Shown: positions 52,610 to 64,000 of the stretch, one piece after another | Numbering within the stretch: the stretch's first letter is position 1 | Layout: the number at the start of each line of letters is the position of its first letter | Assembly: GCF_025642745.1 (NCBI RefSeq) | Contig: NZ_JANZKP010000009.1 | Coordinates: forward strand, 20,703-84,702 | DNA from: Cellulomonas sp. RIT-PI-Y | GTDB lineage: Bacteria > Actinomycetota > Actinomycetes > Actinomycetales > Cellulomonadaceae | Direction: 5' to 3' | DNA: 64,000 nucleotides | Position numbers and translations under genes: made by a program | The notes under the pieces: model-generated | Told to the model about the DNA's origin: nothing | The model's input: only the letters and a program-made list of their open reading frames with translations | The model's database searches: none

Positions 52610-54601
52610 TCAGGCGACCACGGTCAGCAGCGCCGTGCCCGTGCTGGTCGCACCGGCCGGAGCGGCCACCACGTCGGCATAGGCGTCCGAGTTGGTGACC
52701 AGCACGATGGTGGTGGTGTCCAGGCCGGCGGCGCGGATCACGTCCAGGTCGACGGTGACCAGCTCGGTGCCGGGCAGGACCTGGGCGCCCTGCTGCACGG
52801 CCGGGGTGAAGCCCTTGCCGTCCAGCTCGACGGTGTTGATCCCGACGTGCACCAGCACCTCGACGCCGTCGTCCGAGACCAGGCCGTAGGCGTGCGGCAG
52901 GACGCTGACCACGGTGCCGCTGATCGGGGAGACCACGCGGCCGTCGGCGGGGACCACCCCGGCGCCCTTGCCCAGCGCGCCGGAGGAGAACACCTTGTCG
53001 CTGACCTCGGCCAGCGGCACCACGGTGCCGTTCACCGGGGCGGCGACCTCGATCACCTGGGTGGAGGTCAGGGTGGCGGTGGCGGTGCCGGAGCCCGCGG
53101 CGGGGGAGCCTGCCCCGGGCGCCGTGGCCTCGGGGGCGGTCGGGGCCTCGTCCTTGGCCGGGATGTCCTTGAAGCCGAGCACCAGGGTCAGCACGAAGGC
53201 CAGCACCACGGCGACCGCGGTGCCGATCACCACGGAGGTGAAGCCGTGGTTGAGAGTGGCGGTGATGGTGATCAGGCCCGGCAGGGCGAAGACGTCGGTC
53301 GCACCGCCACCGACGGCGACGATCGCGCCACCGACGGCGCCGGAGATCGCGGCGTAGATGAACGGCTTCTTCAGGCGCAGGGTCACGCCGTAGATCGCGG
53401 GCTCGGTGATGCCGGCCAGGAAGCCGGAGACCGCGGCCGGACCGGCGACGGCGCGCAGGTCCTTGTTCTTGGTGCGGATCATCACGGCGACGACGGCACC
53501 GGCCTGGGCCAGCACGGCCGGGAACAGCGCGGCGGTCAGGTAGGAGAAGCCCTGGTCGGTGAGCTCGTTCGTCATGATCGGCACGAAGCCCCAGTGCACA
53601 CCGAAGATCACGAACACCTGCCACAGACCGGCCATCAGGGCGCCACCGAGCCACGGCACGGTGTCCCAGATCGCGTTGATGCCGTTCGAGATCCCGGAGG
53701 AGACGACGTTGGCCAGCGGGGCGATCAGGATGTAGGTCAGCGGGACCAGGACGGCGAGCACGATCATCGGGGTGACGAAGTTGCGCAGGAAGTCCGGCAG
53801 GACCTTGGCGACCAGCGGCTCGAACTTGGACTGGGCGTAGACCGCGATGATGATCGGGATCACCGCGGACAGCGCGCTGGGCAGGGCCACGGTCATGCCG
53901 AAGGCCTGCGGGATGCCGAGCAGCAGCGGGATGCCCAGGAAGGTCACGTCCCCGCCACCGGCGGAGAAGGTCTGCAGGTTGACGACGGAGCCGTCCGCCA
54001 GGGCCATCTGCGCGAACAGGTTGCCGTAGAGCAGGCCGGCCGCGATGGCGACCGCGGTGTAGACGTTCGCCTTGAACTTCCGGGCCGCGGTGATCGCGAT
54101 GAAGATCGGCAGCAGCTGGAACGCGGCGTCACCGGCGGCGTACCACATGGCGTAGGTGGTGCCCCCGGCGAAGTCGGGGGTGATCTTCGCGACCAGAGCC
54201 AGCAGCGCCTTGATCAGGCCGGTGGCGGCCAGGATCCACAGGAACGGCGTGAAGATGCTGGTGATCATGTCGATGAACCGGGCCATCAGGTTGCCCTTGT
54301 TCCCGACCTCGGCGTCACCGGCGGCATCCGAGTCGGTGCCGATGTTCACGCCGAGCTCGCCGAGCGCCTCGTGCACCTTGGGGACGGTGTTGCCGATGAC
54401 GACCTGGAACTGGCCGCCCGACTCCATCACCGTGATCACGCCGGAGGTCGCCTCGACGGCGCCCTTGTCGGCCTGGCTGCGGTCCTTCAGGCGGAACCGC
54501 AGGCGGGTCGCGCAGTGCACGACCGATGCGACGTTGTCCTTGCCGCCGACGCCGCGAAGGACGTCCTCGGCGATCGTCTGGTACTTGCTGGCGGAAGCCA
54601 C
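52610..54601 (-). CDS. bglF: Beta-glucoside PTS permease EIIBCA
   Basis: This 663-residue permease imports and phosphorylates beta-glucosides such as cellobiose analogues or salicin. Order: EIIB (residues 1-90, phospho-Cys in VVHCATRLRFRL), EIIC with about ten membrane helices (105-470; GITEPAIYGVTLRL is the substrate-site motif), then EIIA (about 525-650) with the phospho-His in VEVLVHVGINTVEL. The linker between EIIC and EIIA is Ala/Pro-rich. GGAGG is close before the ATG. Expression is gated by the RAT/terminator in its leader. Confidence 0.95.
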   Translation of the reverse strand: MASASKYQTIAEDVLRGVGGKDNVASVVHCATRLRFRLKDRSQADKGAVEATSGVITVMESGGQFQVVIGNTVPKVHEALGELGVNIGTDSDAAGDAEVGNKGNLMARFIDMITSIFTPFLWILAATGLIKALLALVAKITPDFAGGTTYAMWYAAGDAAFQLLPIFIAITAARKFKANVYTAVAIAAGLLYGNLFAQMALADGSVVNLQTFSAGGGDVTFLGIPLLLGIPQAFGMTVALPSALSAVIPIIIAVYAQSKFEPLVAKVLPDFLRNFVTPMIVLAVLVPLTYILIAPLANVVSSGISNGINAIWDTVPWLGGALMAGLWQVFVIFGVHWGFVPIMTNELTDQGFSYLTAALFPAVLAQAGAVVAVMIRTKNKDLRAVAGPAAVSGFLAGITEPAIYGVTLRLKKPFIYAAISGAVGGAIVAVGGGATDVFALPGLITITATLNHGFTSVVIGTAVAVVLAFVLTLVLGFKDIPAKDEAPTAPEATAPGAGSPAAGSGTATATLTSTQVIEVAAPVNGTVVPLAEVSDKVFSSGALGKGAGVVPADGRVVSPISGTVVSVLPHAYGLVSDDGVEVLVHVGINTVELDGKGFTPAVQQGAQVLPGTELVTVDLDVIRAAGLDTTTIVLVTNSDAYADVVAAPAGATSTGTALLTVVA

Positions 54602-54652
54602 GATTCCTCCTCGAATCCGTGTCGCGCCGCCCCCGGGGGTCGTCCGGGCAAC

Positions 54653-54741
54653 AAAAAAACCCGAGCCGTGGCAAGCCGGACTCCAGGCATGGAGTCAGCT
54701 CGCTCAGCTCGGGTTTTGCCTGCTGCCAGCAGTAACAATCC
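54653..54741 (-). promoter_or_regulatory. RAT antiterminator and terminator before bglF
   Basis: On the minus strand GGATTGTTACTGCTGGCAGC opens a 30-nt ribonucleic antiterminator (54712-54741) that ends GGCAAAACC. It overlaps a terminator whose stem pairs AACCCGAGC with GCTCGGGTT and ends in seven T (54653-54659). An inner hairpin (GACTCC/GGAGTC) is present. The RAT consensus fits LicT/SacY sites. TTGACA (minus strand, 54802-54807) is a candidate -35 upstream. Confidence 0.9.
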
Positions 54742-54842
54742 CAGTTCTGCGCGGTCGCCAGGGGGGCGACGGACGCACAGACTGCCCCATGGGCCGGGAG
54801 CTGTCAACAGGGCTGGTCAAGTCGGGGGTCGATGGTCCCGGG

Positions 54843-54872
54843 TTGACCCGGGCTCCGCCGGGCGGGTATAAC
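54843..54872 (+). promoter_or_regulatory. Promoter of the ptsH-ptsI-bglA operon
   Basis: TTGACC (54843-54848) and TATAAC (54867-54872) are separated by 18 bp. Transcription would begin near 54879, ten bases before the RAT. Confidence 0.75.
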
Positions 54873-54888
54873 GATCTGGCCATCGCGA

Positions 54889-54956
54889 GGATTGTTACTG
54901 ACTCGATCAGGCAAGACCTGTCGCGGACCGCACCAGCGGTCCGTGCAGGTCTTTTT
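54889..54956 (+). promoter_or_regulatory. RAT antiterminator and terminator before ptsH
   Basis: GGATTGTTACTGACTCGATC starts a 30-nt RAT (54889-54918) ending GGCAAGACC. The overlapping terminator pairs AGACCTG with AGGTCT through an inner GGACCGC/GCGGTCC stem and ends in six T (54951-54956). Its first 12 bases are identical to those of the divergent RAT. Confidence 0.9.
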
Positions 54957-55023
54957 TGTTGCCCGGCCGGCGGAGAAGCCGGCGGGTGTACCGCACGTTT
55001 GACTGCAATGGGGAGTCCGACCA

Positions 55024-58438
<3,415 letters not shown>

Positions 58439-58455
58439 CGCGGTGACACCGGGCG

Positions 58456-58496
58456 ACGGCCCGGCCGGGGTTCGTGGTGGGCCCCGGCCGGGCCGT
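58456..58496. terminator. Bidirectional terminator hairpin
   Basis: ACGGCCCGGCCGGGG (58456-58470) and CCCCGGCCGGGCCGT (58482-58496) form perfect 15-bp arms between the convergent bglA and kinase genes. Confidence 0.85.
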
Positions 58497-58520
58497 TCCC
58501 GTGTGTGCGGGGCGGGCGGG

Positions 58521-60500
58521 TCAGACGACGGTCAGGGTGACTGTGCTGCCCTTCGCGACCTGGGTGTCCGCTCCGACGCTCTGGTCGCGGACGGTGCCGA
58601 AGATGCCGCCCAGGATGTTCTGGCGGTCGGCGACCAGGCCCAGGCCCTCGAGGATCTGCTTCGCCTCGTCGTACTGCTTGCCGCGCAGATTGGGCACGGT
58701 CACCATCTCCGGCCCCTTCGACACCGTCACGTGCACGGTGTCGGTCCGGTGCGCCGCGGTGCCCGCGACCGGGTCCTGCTCGACCACGCTGCCGGCCGGC
58801 ACGGTGTCGGAGAACACCTCCTCCGACGTGAGCTTCAGCCCCGCGTCGGCGAGTTGGGCGGTCGCGGTGTCGAGGGTCGCGCCGACCACGGAGAACACGG
58901 TGACCGGCTCCGGTCCCTTCGACACGGTGAGCAGCACGGTGGTGTCGCGCTTGAGGCTGGTGTTCGGCGCGAGGTCCCCGCCGTCCTGCCCGGTGAGCGC
59001 GAGCACGATGCCGTTGGCGACGTCGTCGGAGTACTCGGCGTCCTCGTAGTCCACGGTCAGGCCCGCGGACGTCAGCGCGGACTCGGCGTCGGCCTGAAGG
59101 GCGCCGACGATGCCGTCGGGCACCGCGACCACGTCCGGGCCGCGGGACACGGTGAGCGTGACGGTGCCGTCCTTGCGGACCCGTTCGCCGGAGCCCGGCG
59201 AGGAGTCGAACACGGTGCCCGCCGCGGCAGCGTCGTCGAAGGCCTGTTCCACGTCCACGTCCAGCCCGGCGTCGTCGAGCGCCTGGCGGGCCTGGTCCTC
59301 GGTGAGGGACTCGACCGACGGGACCGTGGTGTACGCGCCGGGTCCGAGAGTCTGGAACCACCACGTCCCGCCGCCGATCAGCGCGGTGGCCAGCAGCACC
59401 GCGGCGACGACCAGGATCCGGCGTCGCCGCCGGCGCGGGGCCGGGGTGGGGGAGCCGGACGCCGGGTCCGCGCCCAGGCCGATCGGCAGCGCGACCGTGC
59501 CGCCGCGGGACAGCGCCTCGATCTTCGAGGTCGGGGCGTCGCCGGCGGCTGCCGCCTCGTCCGCGGCGCTCTCGTCGTCGTCCTCGTCGGCCGGGAGGAC
59601 CGGGGTGCTGGGCTCGACGTCGACCCGGCGGGCCAGGGTGGCTTCGTCCAGCTCGTCCCGGGTGCGGCGGAGCAGGGCGAGCGCGGCCGCGGCGTCGGCG
59701 GGTCTGTCGTCCGGGTCACGGGCGGTCAGGGCGCCGACCAGGGCGTCCACCTCGGTGGGCAGCCAGTCGGCGATGTCGGAGGGCGGCGGCACGTCGTCGT
59801 TCACGTGCTGGAACGCGATCTGGATCGGGGTCTCGCCGGTGAAGGGCTGGCGGCCGGTGATCGCCTCGTAGAGCAGGACGCCGGTGGCGTACACATCGGT
59901 CCGGGCGTCACTGGCGCCCCGGGTGACCAGCTCGGGGGCCAGGTAGGCGACGGTGCCGAGCACGGTGCCGGTGGTGGCGGAGGTGACCTCGGTGACCGCG
60001 CGGGCCAGTCCGAAGTCGCCGACCTTGACCCGGTCCTCCGCGGTGAGCAGCACGTTCTCGGGCTTGATGTCCCGGTGGACCAGCCCGGCGCGATGGGCGG
60101 CGGACAGCGCGTCGAGCACCGCGTCGGCCAGATCCAGGGCCTCGCCGACGGCCAACGAGCCGCGGGCGGCCAGCCGGTGCCGCAGGTTGCCGCCGGAGAC
60201 GTACTCCATCGTCAGGTAGGACGTCTCCCCGTCCAGCCCCTGGTCGAAGACGGAGACCAGGCCGGGGTGGGTGAGCCGTGCCGCGGCGCGCGCCTCCCGG
60301 CGGAACCGGGCCACGAAGTCCGCGCCACCGGAGGACTCCGCCAGGTGCGGATGCATCACCTTGAGCGCGACCTCGCGGTCGAGCCGTCGATCCACCGCCA
60401 GGTAGACGGTGGCCATGCCGCCGCGCGCGATCCGCGAGACGACCTGGTACCGGCCGTCGACCAGCTGGCCGACGAGCGGATCGGTGATAGTGGTTCCCAC
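58521..60500 (-). CDS. pknL: Ser/Thr protein kinase with four PASTA domains (PknL-like locus)
   Basis: This 659-residue membrane kinase has an N-terminal catalytic domain (IARGGMATVYLAVDRRLD, VALKVMHPHL with the ATP lysine, HRDIKPENVLLTAEDRVKVG and DFGLARAV), an acidic linker, one membrane helix (ILVVAAVLLATALIGGGTWW, near residue 370) and four extracellular PASTA repeats, each ending in a T(V/D)xLTVS(R/K)GP-like strand. PASTA domains bind peptidoglycan fragments. The gene order kinase, Rv2175c homologue, polyprenyl synthase equals that of mycobacterial pknL, whose product lacks PASTA domains. TAGACT (minus strand, 60508-60513) 7 nt before the GTG indicates a leaderless mRNA. Confidence 0.92.
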   Translation of the reverse strand: MGTTITDPLVGQLVDGRYQVVSRIARGGMATVYLAVDRRLDREVALKVMHPHLAESSGGADFVARFRREARAAARLTHPGLVSVFDQGLDGETSYLTMEYVSGGNLRHRLAARGSLAVGEALDLADAVLDALSAAHRAGLVHRDIKPENVLLTAEDRVKVGDFGLARAVTEVTSATTGTVLGTVAYLAPELVTRGASDARTDVYATGVLLYEAITGRQPFTGETPIQIAFQHVNDDVPPPSDIADWLPTEVDALVGALTARDPDDRPADAAAALALLRRTRDELDEATLARRVDVEPSTPVLPADEDDDESAADEAAAAGDAPTSKIEALSRGGTVALPIGLGADPASGSPTPAPRRRRRRILVVAAVLLATALIGGGTWWFQTLGPGAYTTVPSVESLTEDQARQALDDAGLDVDVEQAFDDAAAAGTVFDSSPGSGERVRKDGTVTLTVSRGPDVVAVPDGIVGALQADAESALTSAGLTVDYEDAEYSDDVANGIVLALTGQDGGDLAPNTSLKRDTTVLLTVSKGPEPVTVFSVVGATLDTATAQLADAGLKLTSEEVFSDTVPAGSVVEQDPVAGTAAHRTDTVHVTVSKGPEMVTVPNLRGKQYDEAKQILEGLGLVADRQNILGGIFGTVRDQSVGADTQVAKGSTVTLTVV

Positions 60501-60548
60501 GGGCTGGAGTCTACGGGCGACCCCAGGAGAACCCGGGGATGCCGTGGG

Positions 60549-61733
60549 TCAGAAGCGTGCCGTGAGCGTCTGGACGTTGGCCACGTAGCGGCGGGTGTCG
60601 GCGAACATCCCGTTGCTGCGCACCGAGCCGAGGCCCTGGTAATAGGCCGCGATGGCGGTCGCGGTGTCCCCGCCGGTGGACTTCAGCAGCTGACGGATGA
60701 TCGCGACGCCCGCGACCACGTTGTCGTCCGGGTCGAGCAGGTTGAGCTCGCGACCCACCAGGTCGGAGGCCCAGTCGCCGGAGGTCGGGATGACCTGCAT
60801 CACGCCGATCGCGTTCGCGGGGGAGACCGAGGTGTGGTCGAAGCCGGACTCCTGGAAGGCGATCGCCTGCGCCAGCGACGGGTCGACGCCCATCTGGCGG
60901 GCGGTGCTGGCAACCTTGTCCTGCATCTGCGAGGTGGAGGGCACCCCGACTGCGAGCAGGGTGGCCTTGTTCTCGTTCGCCGAGGCCACGGTGGCGGCCG
61001 GGTAGGTTCGGCCCAGGAAGGTGCTGCCGACCAGCTGCTCACCGGAGGCGCTGGTCGTGGTGACCGTCGCCGCCGTCGTGGCGCCGGGGATGGTCAGGGT
61101 CTGTCCCGCGCGGATGAACGCCTGCGCATTCAGTCCGTTCGCCGAGACGACGGCGCTCACCGTGGTGCCGTAGCGGGCGGCGATCGCGGAGACCGTCTCG
61201 CCCTGCGCGACCGTGTGGCTGCCGCCGGTCGAGGTGCCGGTGGTCGTCGCCGCGGGGGCTCCTGCGCCGGGGATGGTCAACGTCTGTCCGGCGCGGATGA
61301 AGGCGCGGGCGTCCAGCCCGTTCGCCGACACGATCGCGTCGACGGTGCTGCCGTAGCGGGCGGCGATCGCGGAGACCGTCTCGCCCTGCGCCACGGTGTG
61401 GCTCCCGGTCGCGGCCGGCGTCGCGGCGGGGGTCCCGGTCGTCGTGCCGGTGGTGGGGATGGTGAGGGTCTGGCCCTCCCGGATGAAGCCCGAGGCGTTC
61501 AGGCCGTTCGCGGTGCGGACCGCGGAGACGGTGGTGCCGAACTGCTTGGCGATGTGGCTGACCGTGTCGCCCTTGCGGACGGTGTACTCCTCGTCCGCGT
61601 GGGCGATCGAGGAGGAGGTGCCCACCGCGAGAGCGGCCAGAGCCAGGGTCGCGCCGGTGTTCGTCGCCAGGCGGCGGGCGCGCGGACGGGGGCTGCGGGC
61701 GTCGTCGGCGATCGCGAGTGCGGACTGCGTCAT
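60549..61733 (-). CDS. Secreted LysM lytic transglycosylase
   Basis: This 394-residue cell-wall hydrolase has a signal sequence (ATLALAALAVGTSSSIAHAD), three LysM repeats of about 45 residues (each starting YTVRKGDTVS- or HTVAQGETVS-like and ending QTLTIP), and a C-terminal lysozyme-like SLT domain with the catalytic Glu in AIAFQESGFDHTSVSP and GVMQVIPTSGD and AAYYQGLGSV. It would bind and cleave peptidoglycan outside the cell. The ATG at 61733 gives a normal signal peptide; an upstream in-frame start at 61796 would run through the promoter. Three GTCACA repeats lie upstream, pointing to MtrA control. Confidence 0.92.
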   Translation of the reverse strand: MTQSALAIADDARSPRPRARRLATNTGATLALAALAVGTSSSIAHADEEYTVRKGDTVSHIAKQFGTTVSAVRTANGLNASGFIREGQTLTIPTTGTTTGTPAATPAATGSHTVAQGETVSAIAARYGSTVDAIVSANGLDARAFIRAGQTLTIPGAGAPAATTTGTSTGGSHTVAQGETVSAIAARYGTTVSAVVSANGLNAQAFIRAGQTLTIPGATTAATVTTTSASGEQLVGSTFLGRTYPAATVASANENKATLLAVGVPSTSQMQDKVASTARQMGVDPSLAQAIAFQESGFDHTSVSPANAIGVMQVIPTSGDWASDLVGRELNLLDPDDNVVAGVAIIRQLLKSTGGDTATAIAAYYQGLGSVRSNGMFADTRRYVANVQTLTARF

Positions 61734-61808
61734 GAGAGATCCCTGGGGCTGAGGTGTGGCTGTCGGTGTCCGTGGTGCTCCTGAGGAAGGAGGCACGTAT
61801 GAGGCACA

Positions 61809-61832
61809 TGTGACTGTTGTGACTGGTGTGAC
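61809..61832 (-). promoter_or_regulatory. Triple GTCACA repeat (putative MtrA box)
   Basis: TGTGAC occurs on the plus strand at 61809, 61818 and 61827, which is GTCACA-N3 repeated three times at exact 9-bp spacing on the minus strand. MtrA of mycobacteria binds direct GTCACA-type repeats of this spacing and controls cell-wall hydrolase genes. A weak -10 (CATACG, near 61796-61801) follows, so the repeats would overlap the -35 position. Confidence 0.65.
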
Positions 61833-61940
61833 GGTAATGCACCTCCGCGGGAGTGGGAAGTCGAAGCGGCGGATTGTCTGGTTCGCCGCCGGATCGGGTG
61901 GCGGCGGGTCCGCAGGTCACCCGGGCGTAGGCTGCCGGGC

Positions 61941-62348
61941 GTGACCGCCTTGAACCAGCCGGAGGACCTCGTCGACTCCTGGCTCACGATCCCCGATGTC
62001 GCCGACGCGCTGGGCGTGGACGCCGGACGCGTCCGCCGCCTGCTCAAGGAGGGTCGGCTCGCGGGTGTCCGCCGGGGCGACCCGCCGGTGCTCAGCATCC
62101 CCGCCGAGTTCCTGGTGCCGATCGACGCCGCGAACCCCAGTGCGGACGAGCGGGACGAGGGCGGCAGTGCCACGGTGCTCGCGTCGCTGCAGGGCACGCT
62201 GACGCTGCTCGGCGACGCCCGGTTCAGCTACGGCGAGGCGATCGCCTGGCTCTACACCCCCGACGACTCGCTGCCGGGCCGCCCGATCGACCTGCTGCGC
62301 GCGGGCCACAAGACCGCGGTGCGGCGTCTGGCGCAGGCCGAGCTCTAG
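61941..62348 (+). CDS. Rv2175c-family DNA-binding protein
   Basis: This 135-residue protein has an N-terminal HTH (WLTIPDVADALGVDAGRVRR then LLKEGRLAGVRRGD) and the conserved C-terminal domain (LASLQGTLTLLGDARFSYGE and GRPIDLLRAGHKTAVRRLAQ). In M. tuberculosis the homologue is phosphorylated by PknL, which changes DNA binding; the same pairing is seen here. TAGGCT (61928-61933) lies 7 nt before the GTG (leaderless). Confidence 0.92.
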   Translation: MTALNQPEDLVDSWLTIPDVADALGVDAGRVRRLLKEGRLAGVRRGDPPVLSIPAEFLVPIDAANPSADERDEGGSATVLASLQGTLTLLGDARFSYGEAIAWLYTPDDSLPGRPIDLLRAGHKTAVRRLAQAEL

Positions 62349-62355
62349 CAGCCGG

Positions 62356-63474
62356 TCAGGCCTGTCGCTGCACGGCGGCCCGGCCCAGCCGGAGCAGCAT
62401 CTCCCGCCCCGGGTCCGCCAGCGTCGCCATCGCCCAGGCCCGCTCGGCCTCCGCGACCAGCAGGTCGATCAGCTGCTCGACCTCGTCCACGGCGCCGGTG
62501 CTGCGGATCAGCTCCGCCAACGCCAGGCAGGCGTCCTCGTCCATGCCGCGGTCGCCGAGCTCGGTGCGCAGGCGTTCCATCACCGGGAGCTCCCCGGCGC
62601 GACCGGCCGCCGCCATCGCCCGGGCCACCAGCACGGTGCGCTTGCCCTCGCGCAGGTCGTCCCCGGCGGGCTTGCCGGTGGTGGCCGGGTCGCCGAACAC
62701 CCCGAGCAGGTCGTCGCGGAGCTGGAACGCCTCGCCGAGCGGGAGCCCGAAGGCGCTGGCCGCGGCGAGCGCCAGGTCGTCCGCACCGGCCAGCGCGGCG
62801 CCCATCAGGATCGGGTGCTCGACGCTGTACCGCGCGGTCTTGGCCCGGATCACCTCCCGGGCACGCTGCTCGTCGCCTGCCGGGTCGGTGCCCCACGGCA
62901 GCACCTGTGCCTGCAGATCCAGGTACTGGCCGACGGTGACCTCGGTGCGCATCCGGTCGAAGACCGCCCGGGCCCGGGTCGCCCGTACCGGATCGATGCC
63001 GACCACCGCGGCGGAGAACTCCCGCTCGGCGGCGATCAGCGCCAGGTCGCCCAGCAGGATCGCGGCCGACTCGCCGTAGCGCCGGTCGTCGCCGGACCAC
63101 TCGGCGGTGCGGTGGGTGTGCGCGAAGCTGCGGTGTGCGGCGGGCAGCCCGCGCCGCGTGTCCGAGTCGTCCATCACGTCGTCGTGGAACAGCGCGGCGG
63201 CCTGGAACAGCTCGAGCGCCGCACCGACCCGGAGCGCCGCGGTGGCGCCGTCACCGGTGCGGTCGCCGCCGTGGGCTCGCCAGGACCAATAGCAGAACGC
63301 CGCCCGCAGTCGCTTGCCACCGGACAGCATCAGGCGCAGCGCCTGGATCAGCGGGGCGGTGCCGGCGCCCATCCCGGCCAGCTCCGGTTCCAGCGCGTCG
63401 AGGTGGGCGGTGAGCTGGGCGTCCACCTGGGCGCGCACGCCCTCCAGGTCGACCAGAGGGGTGGCGTCGTTCAC
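62356..63474 (-). CDS. idsA: Polyprenyl diphosphate synthase (GGPP type)
   Basis: This 372-residue enzyme elongates isoprenoid diphosphates. The first Asp-rich motif is LFHDDVMDDSDTRRG near residue 100 and the second is LRDDLLGVFGDPATTGKPAG near residue 255, with GKR for diphosphate near residue 53. The product is probably geranylgeranyl diphosphate or a close size. TACGCT (minus strand, 63481-63486) 6 nt before the GTG suggests a leaderless mRNA. It converges on the Rv2175c homologue, as in the idsA2 locus of mycobacteria. Confidence 0.92.
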   Translation of the reverse strand: MNDATPLVDLEGVRAQVDAQLTAHLDALEPELAGMGAGTAPLIQALRLMLSGGKRLRAAFCYWSWRAHGGDRTGDGATAALRVGAALELFQAAALFHDDVMDDSDTRRGLPAAHRSFAHTHRTAEWSGDDRRYGESAAILLGDLALIAAEREFSAAVVGIDPVRATRARAVFDRMRTEVTVGQYLDLQAQVLPWGTDPAGDEQRAREVIRAKTARYSVEHPILMGAALAGADDLALAAASAFGLPLGEAFQLRDDLLGVFGDPATTGKPAGDDLREGKRTVLVARAMAAAGRAGELPVMERLRTELGDRGMDEDACLALAELIRSTGAVDEVEQLIDLLVAEAERAWAMATLADPGREMLLRLGRAAVQRQA

Positions 63475-63503
63475 CCTGCGAGCGTACGGCCTGGTCGCGC
63501 GGG

Positions 63504-63995
63504 CTACAGCCTGACGGTTCCGCCGATGGTCACCGTGCGCACGCCGTCGCGGTCCAGCACGCCCAGGGTGAGCACCTCGCTGCCGTCGCCCCGCACGAAG
63601 GTGGAGCTGGCGGCGAGTCCGGCGCCCGGGTCGGTGGCCGTCTCGACGAATCCGGCGGCGGTCAGCGGTGCGCGGTAGGCGGCGACCAGGTCCTCGGTGC
63701 CCAGCACGCTGCGCAGGTTCAGGCTCACGGTGGTCAGCCCGGTGTCCGGATCCGGTTCGGCGGCGGACATCAGGATCTCACTGCACTCCGGCACCGGGAC
63801 CAGGTCGGCCGGGAATCCCTCGGCCAGCCCGCCGACCGTGGAGACGGTCGCCGTTGGTGAGGGCAGCAGGGTCTCGGTGGGCGCCGGGGTGCCGACGCCA
63901 CCGGTGACCGAGGGTGTGGGCAGGGGGGTGCTGCCGGTGCAGGCCGTCAGCCCGCCGAGCAGCACCAGGGAGAGGAGGACCGGGCCGGCGCGCAC
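63504..63995 (-). CDS. Small lipoprotein, function unknown
   Basis: This 163-residue protein begins MRAGPVLLSLVLLGGLTACT, with a lipobox LTAC near residue 19, so it is a membrane-anchored lipoprotein. A Pro/Thr-rich linker follows, then a globular domain with one further Cys (VPVPECSEILMSAAE) and repeated strands to GTVRL. No domain is recognised. The GTG start is 5 bp from the window end, so upstream signals cannot be judged. It lies 29 bp downstream-side of the idsA promoter on the same strand. Confidence 0.7.
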   Translation of the reverse strand: MRAGPVLLSLVLLGGLTACTGSTPLPTPSVTGGVGTPAPTETLLPSPTATVSTVGGLAEGFPADLVPVPECSEILMSAAEPDPDTGLTTVSLNLRSVLGTEDLVAAYRAPLTAAGFVETATDPGAGLAASSTFVRGDGSEVLTLGVLDRDGVRTVTIGGTVRL

Positions 63996-64000
63996 CCGCT

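Overview
This window is a high-GC, densely packed chromosomal segment of an actinobacterium, most likely from the Micrococcales and near Cellulomonas and its relatives. That placement is inferred from three things: very high GC with GTG and TTG starts; a QcrCAB / CtaCDEF cytochrome bcc-aa3 branch with a di-haem QcrC and a CtaF subunit; and a PPi-type phosphofructokinase next to a beta-glucoside PTS. No rRNA, tRNA, CRISPR array, integrase or transposase was recognised.

From memory, much of the window follows the gene neighbourhood of Mycobacterium tuberculosis Rv2173-Rv2216. The shared items are TIGR01777 protein, lipoyl E2, pepA/pepB, DUF3043 protein, glycerate kinase, erpA, ctaC/ctaF, qcrB/A/C, ctaE, trpD, DEDD exonuclease with GIY-YIG, fadD, PlsC, class II DAHP synthase, PknL, Rv2175c and IdsA. 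Genes that interrupt this core block are the accessory part.

Layout. 1-4.3 kb: flavodoxin, a MarR repressor facing an MMPL exporter across a palindromic operator, and a Gfo/Idh/MocA oxidoreductase. 4.4-9.5 kb: TIGR01777 protein, a repeat-rich 456-bp gap, and the lipoyl E2 and E3 genes. 9.5-13.2 kb: pepA, two small membrane proteins, pyrD and a small partner. 13.2-15.4 kb: a MocR regulator divergent from its YczE-type membrane protein. 15.4-19.6 kb: a three-gene minor pilin operon. 20-22.5 kb: an aldo/keto reductase, a secreted protein and a 40-residue membrane protein, enclosed by a 170-bp direct duplication. 22.5-29.6 kb: DUF3043 protein, M20 dipeptidase, DJ-1/PfpI protein, nadA, glycerate kinase, erpA and a NifS-like protein that lacks the PLP lysine. 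29.9-39 kb: respiratory genes ctaCDF and ctaE-qcrCAB, with Mn-type SOD and an unknown protein between them. 39.2-44.7 kb: degenerate receiver protein, trpD, a stand-alone Lrp ligand domain, DEDD exonuclease/GIY-YIG protein and acyl-CoA ligase. 44.9-51.2 kb: ROK glucokinase, MerR with a truncated ClbS/DfsB protein, PlsC, PPi-PFK and DAHP synthase. 51.4-58.4 kb: a beta-glucoside PTS with LicT/BglG antiterminator and two divergent RAT/terminator switches; one precedes the EIIBCA operon and the other precedes ptsH-ptsI-6-phospho-beta-glucosidase. 58.5-64 kb: PASTA kinase, LysM-lytic transglycosylase with a triple GTCACA repeat upstream, Rv2175c homologue, polyprenyl synthase and a lipoprotein.

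Two features recur. At least 16 genes have a TANNNT-like -10 box 6-8 nt (one MMPL case: CATAGT) before the start codon and no Shine-Dalgarno sequence, so leaderless mRNAs look common. Several intergenic regions, mostly between convergent genes, carry short tandem repeats or long palindromes that are not simple terminators.
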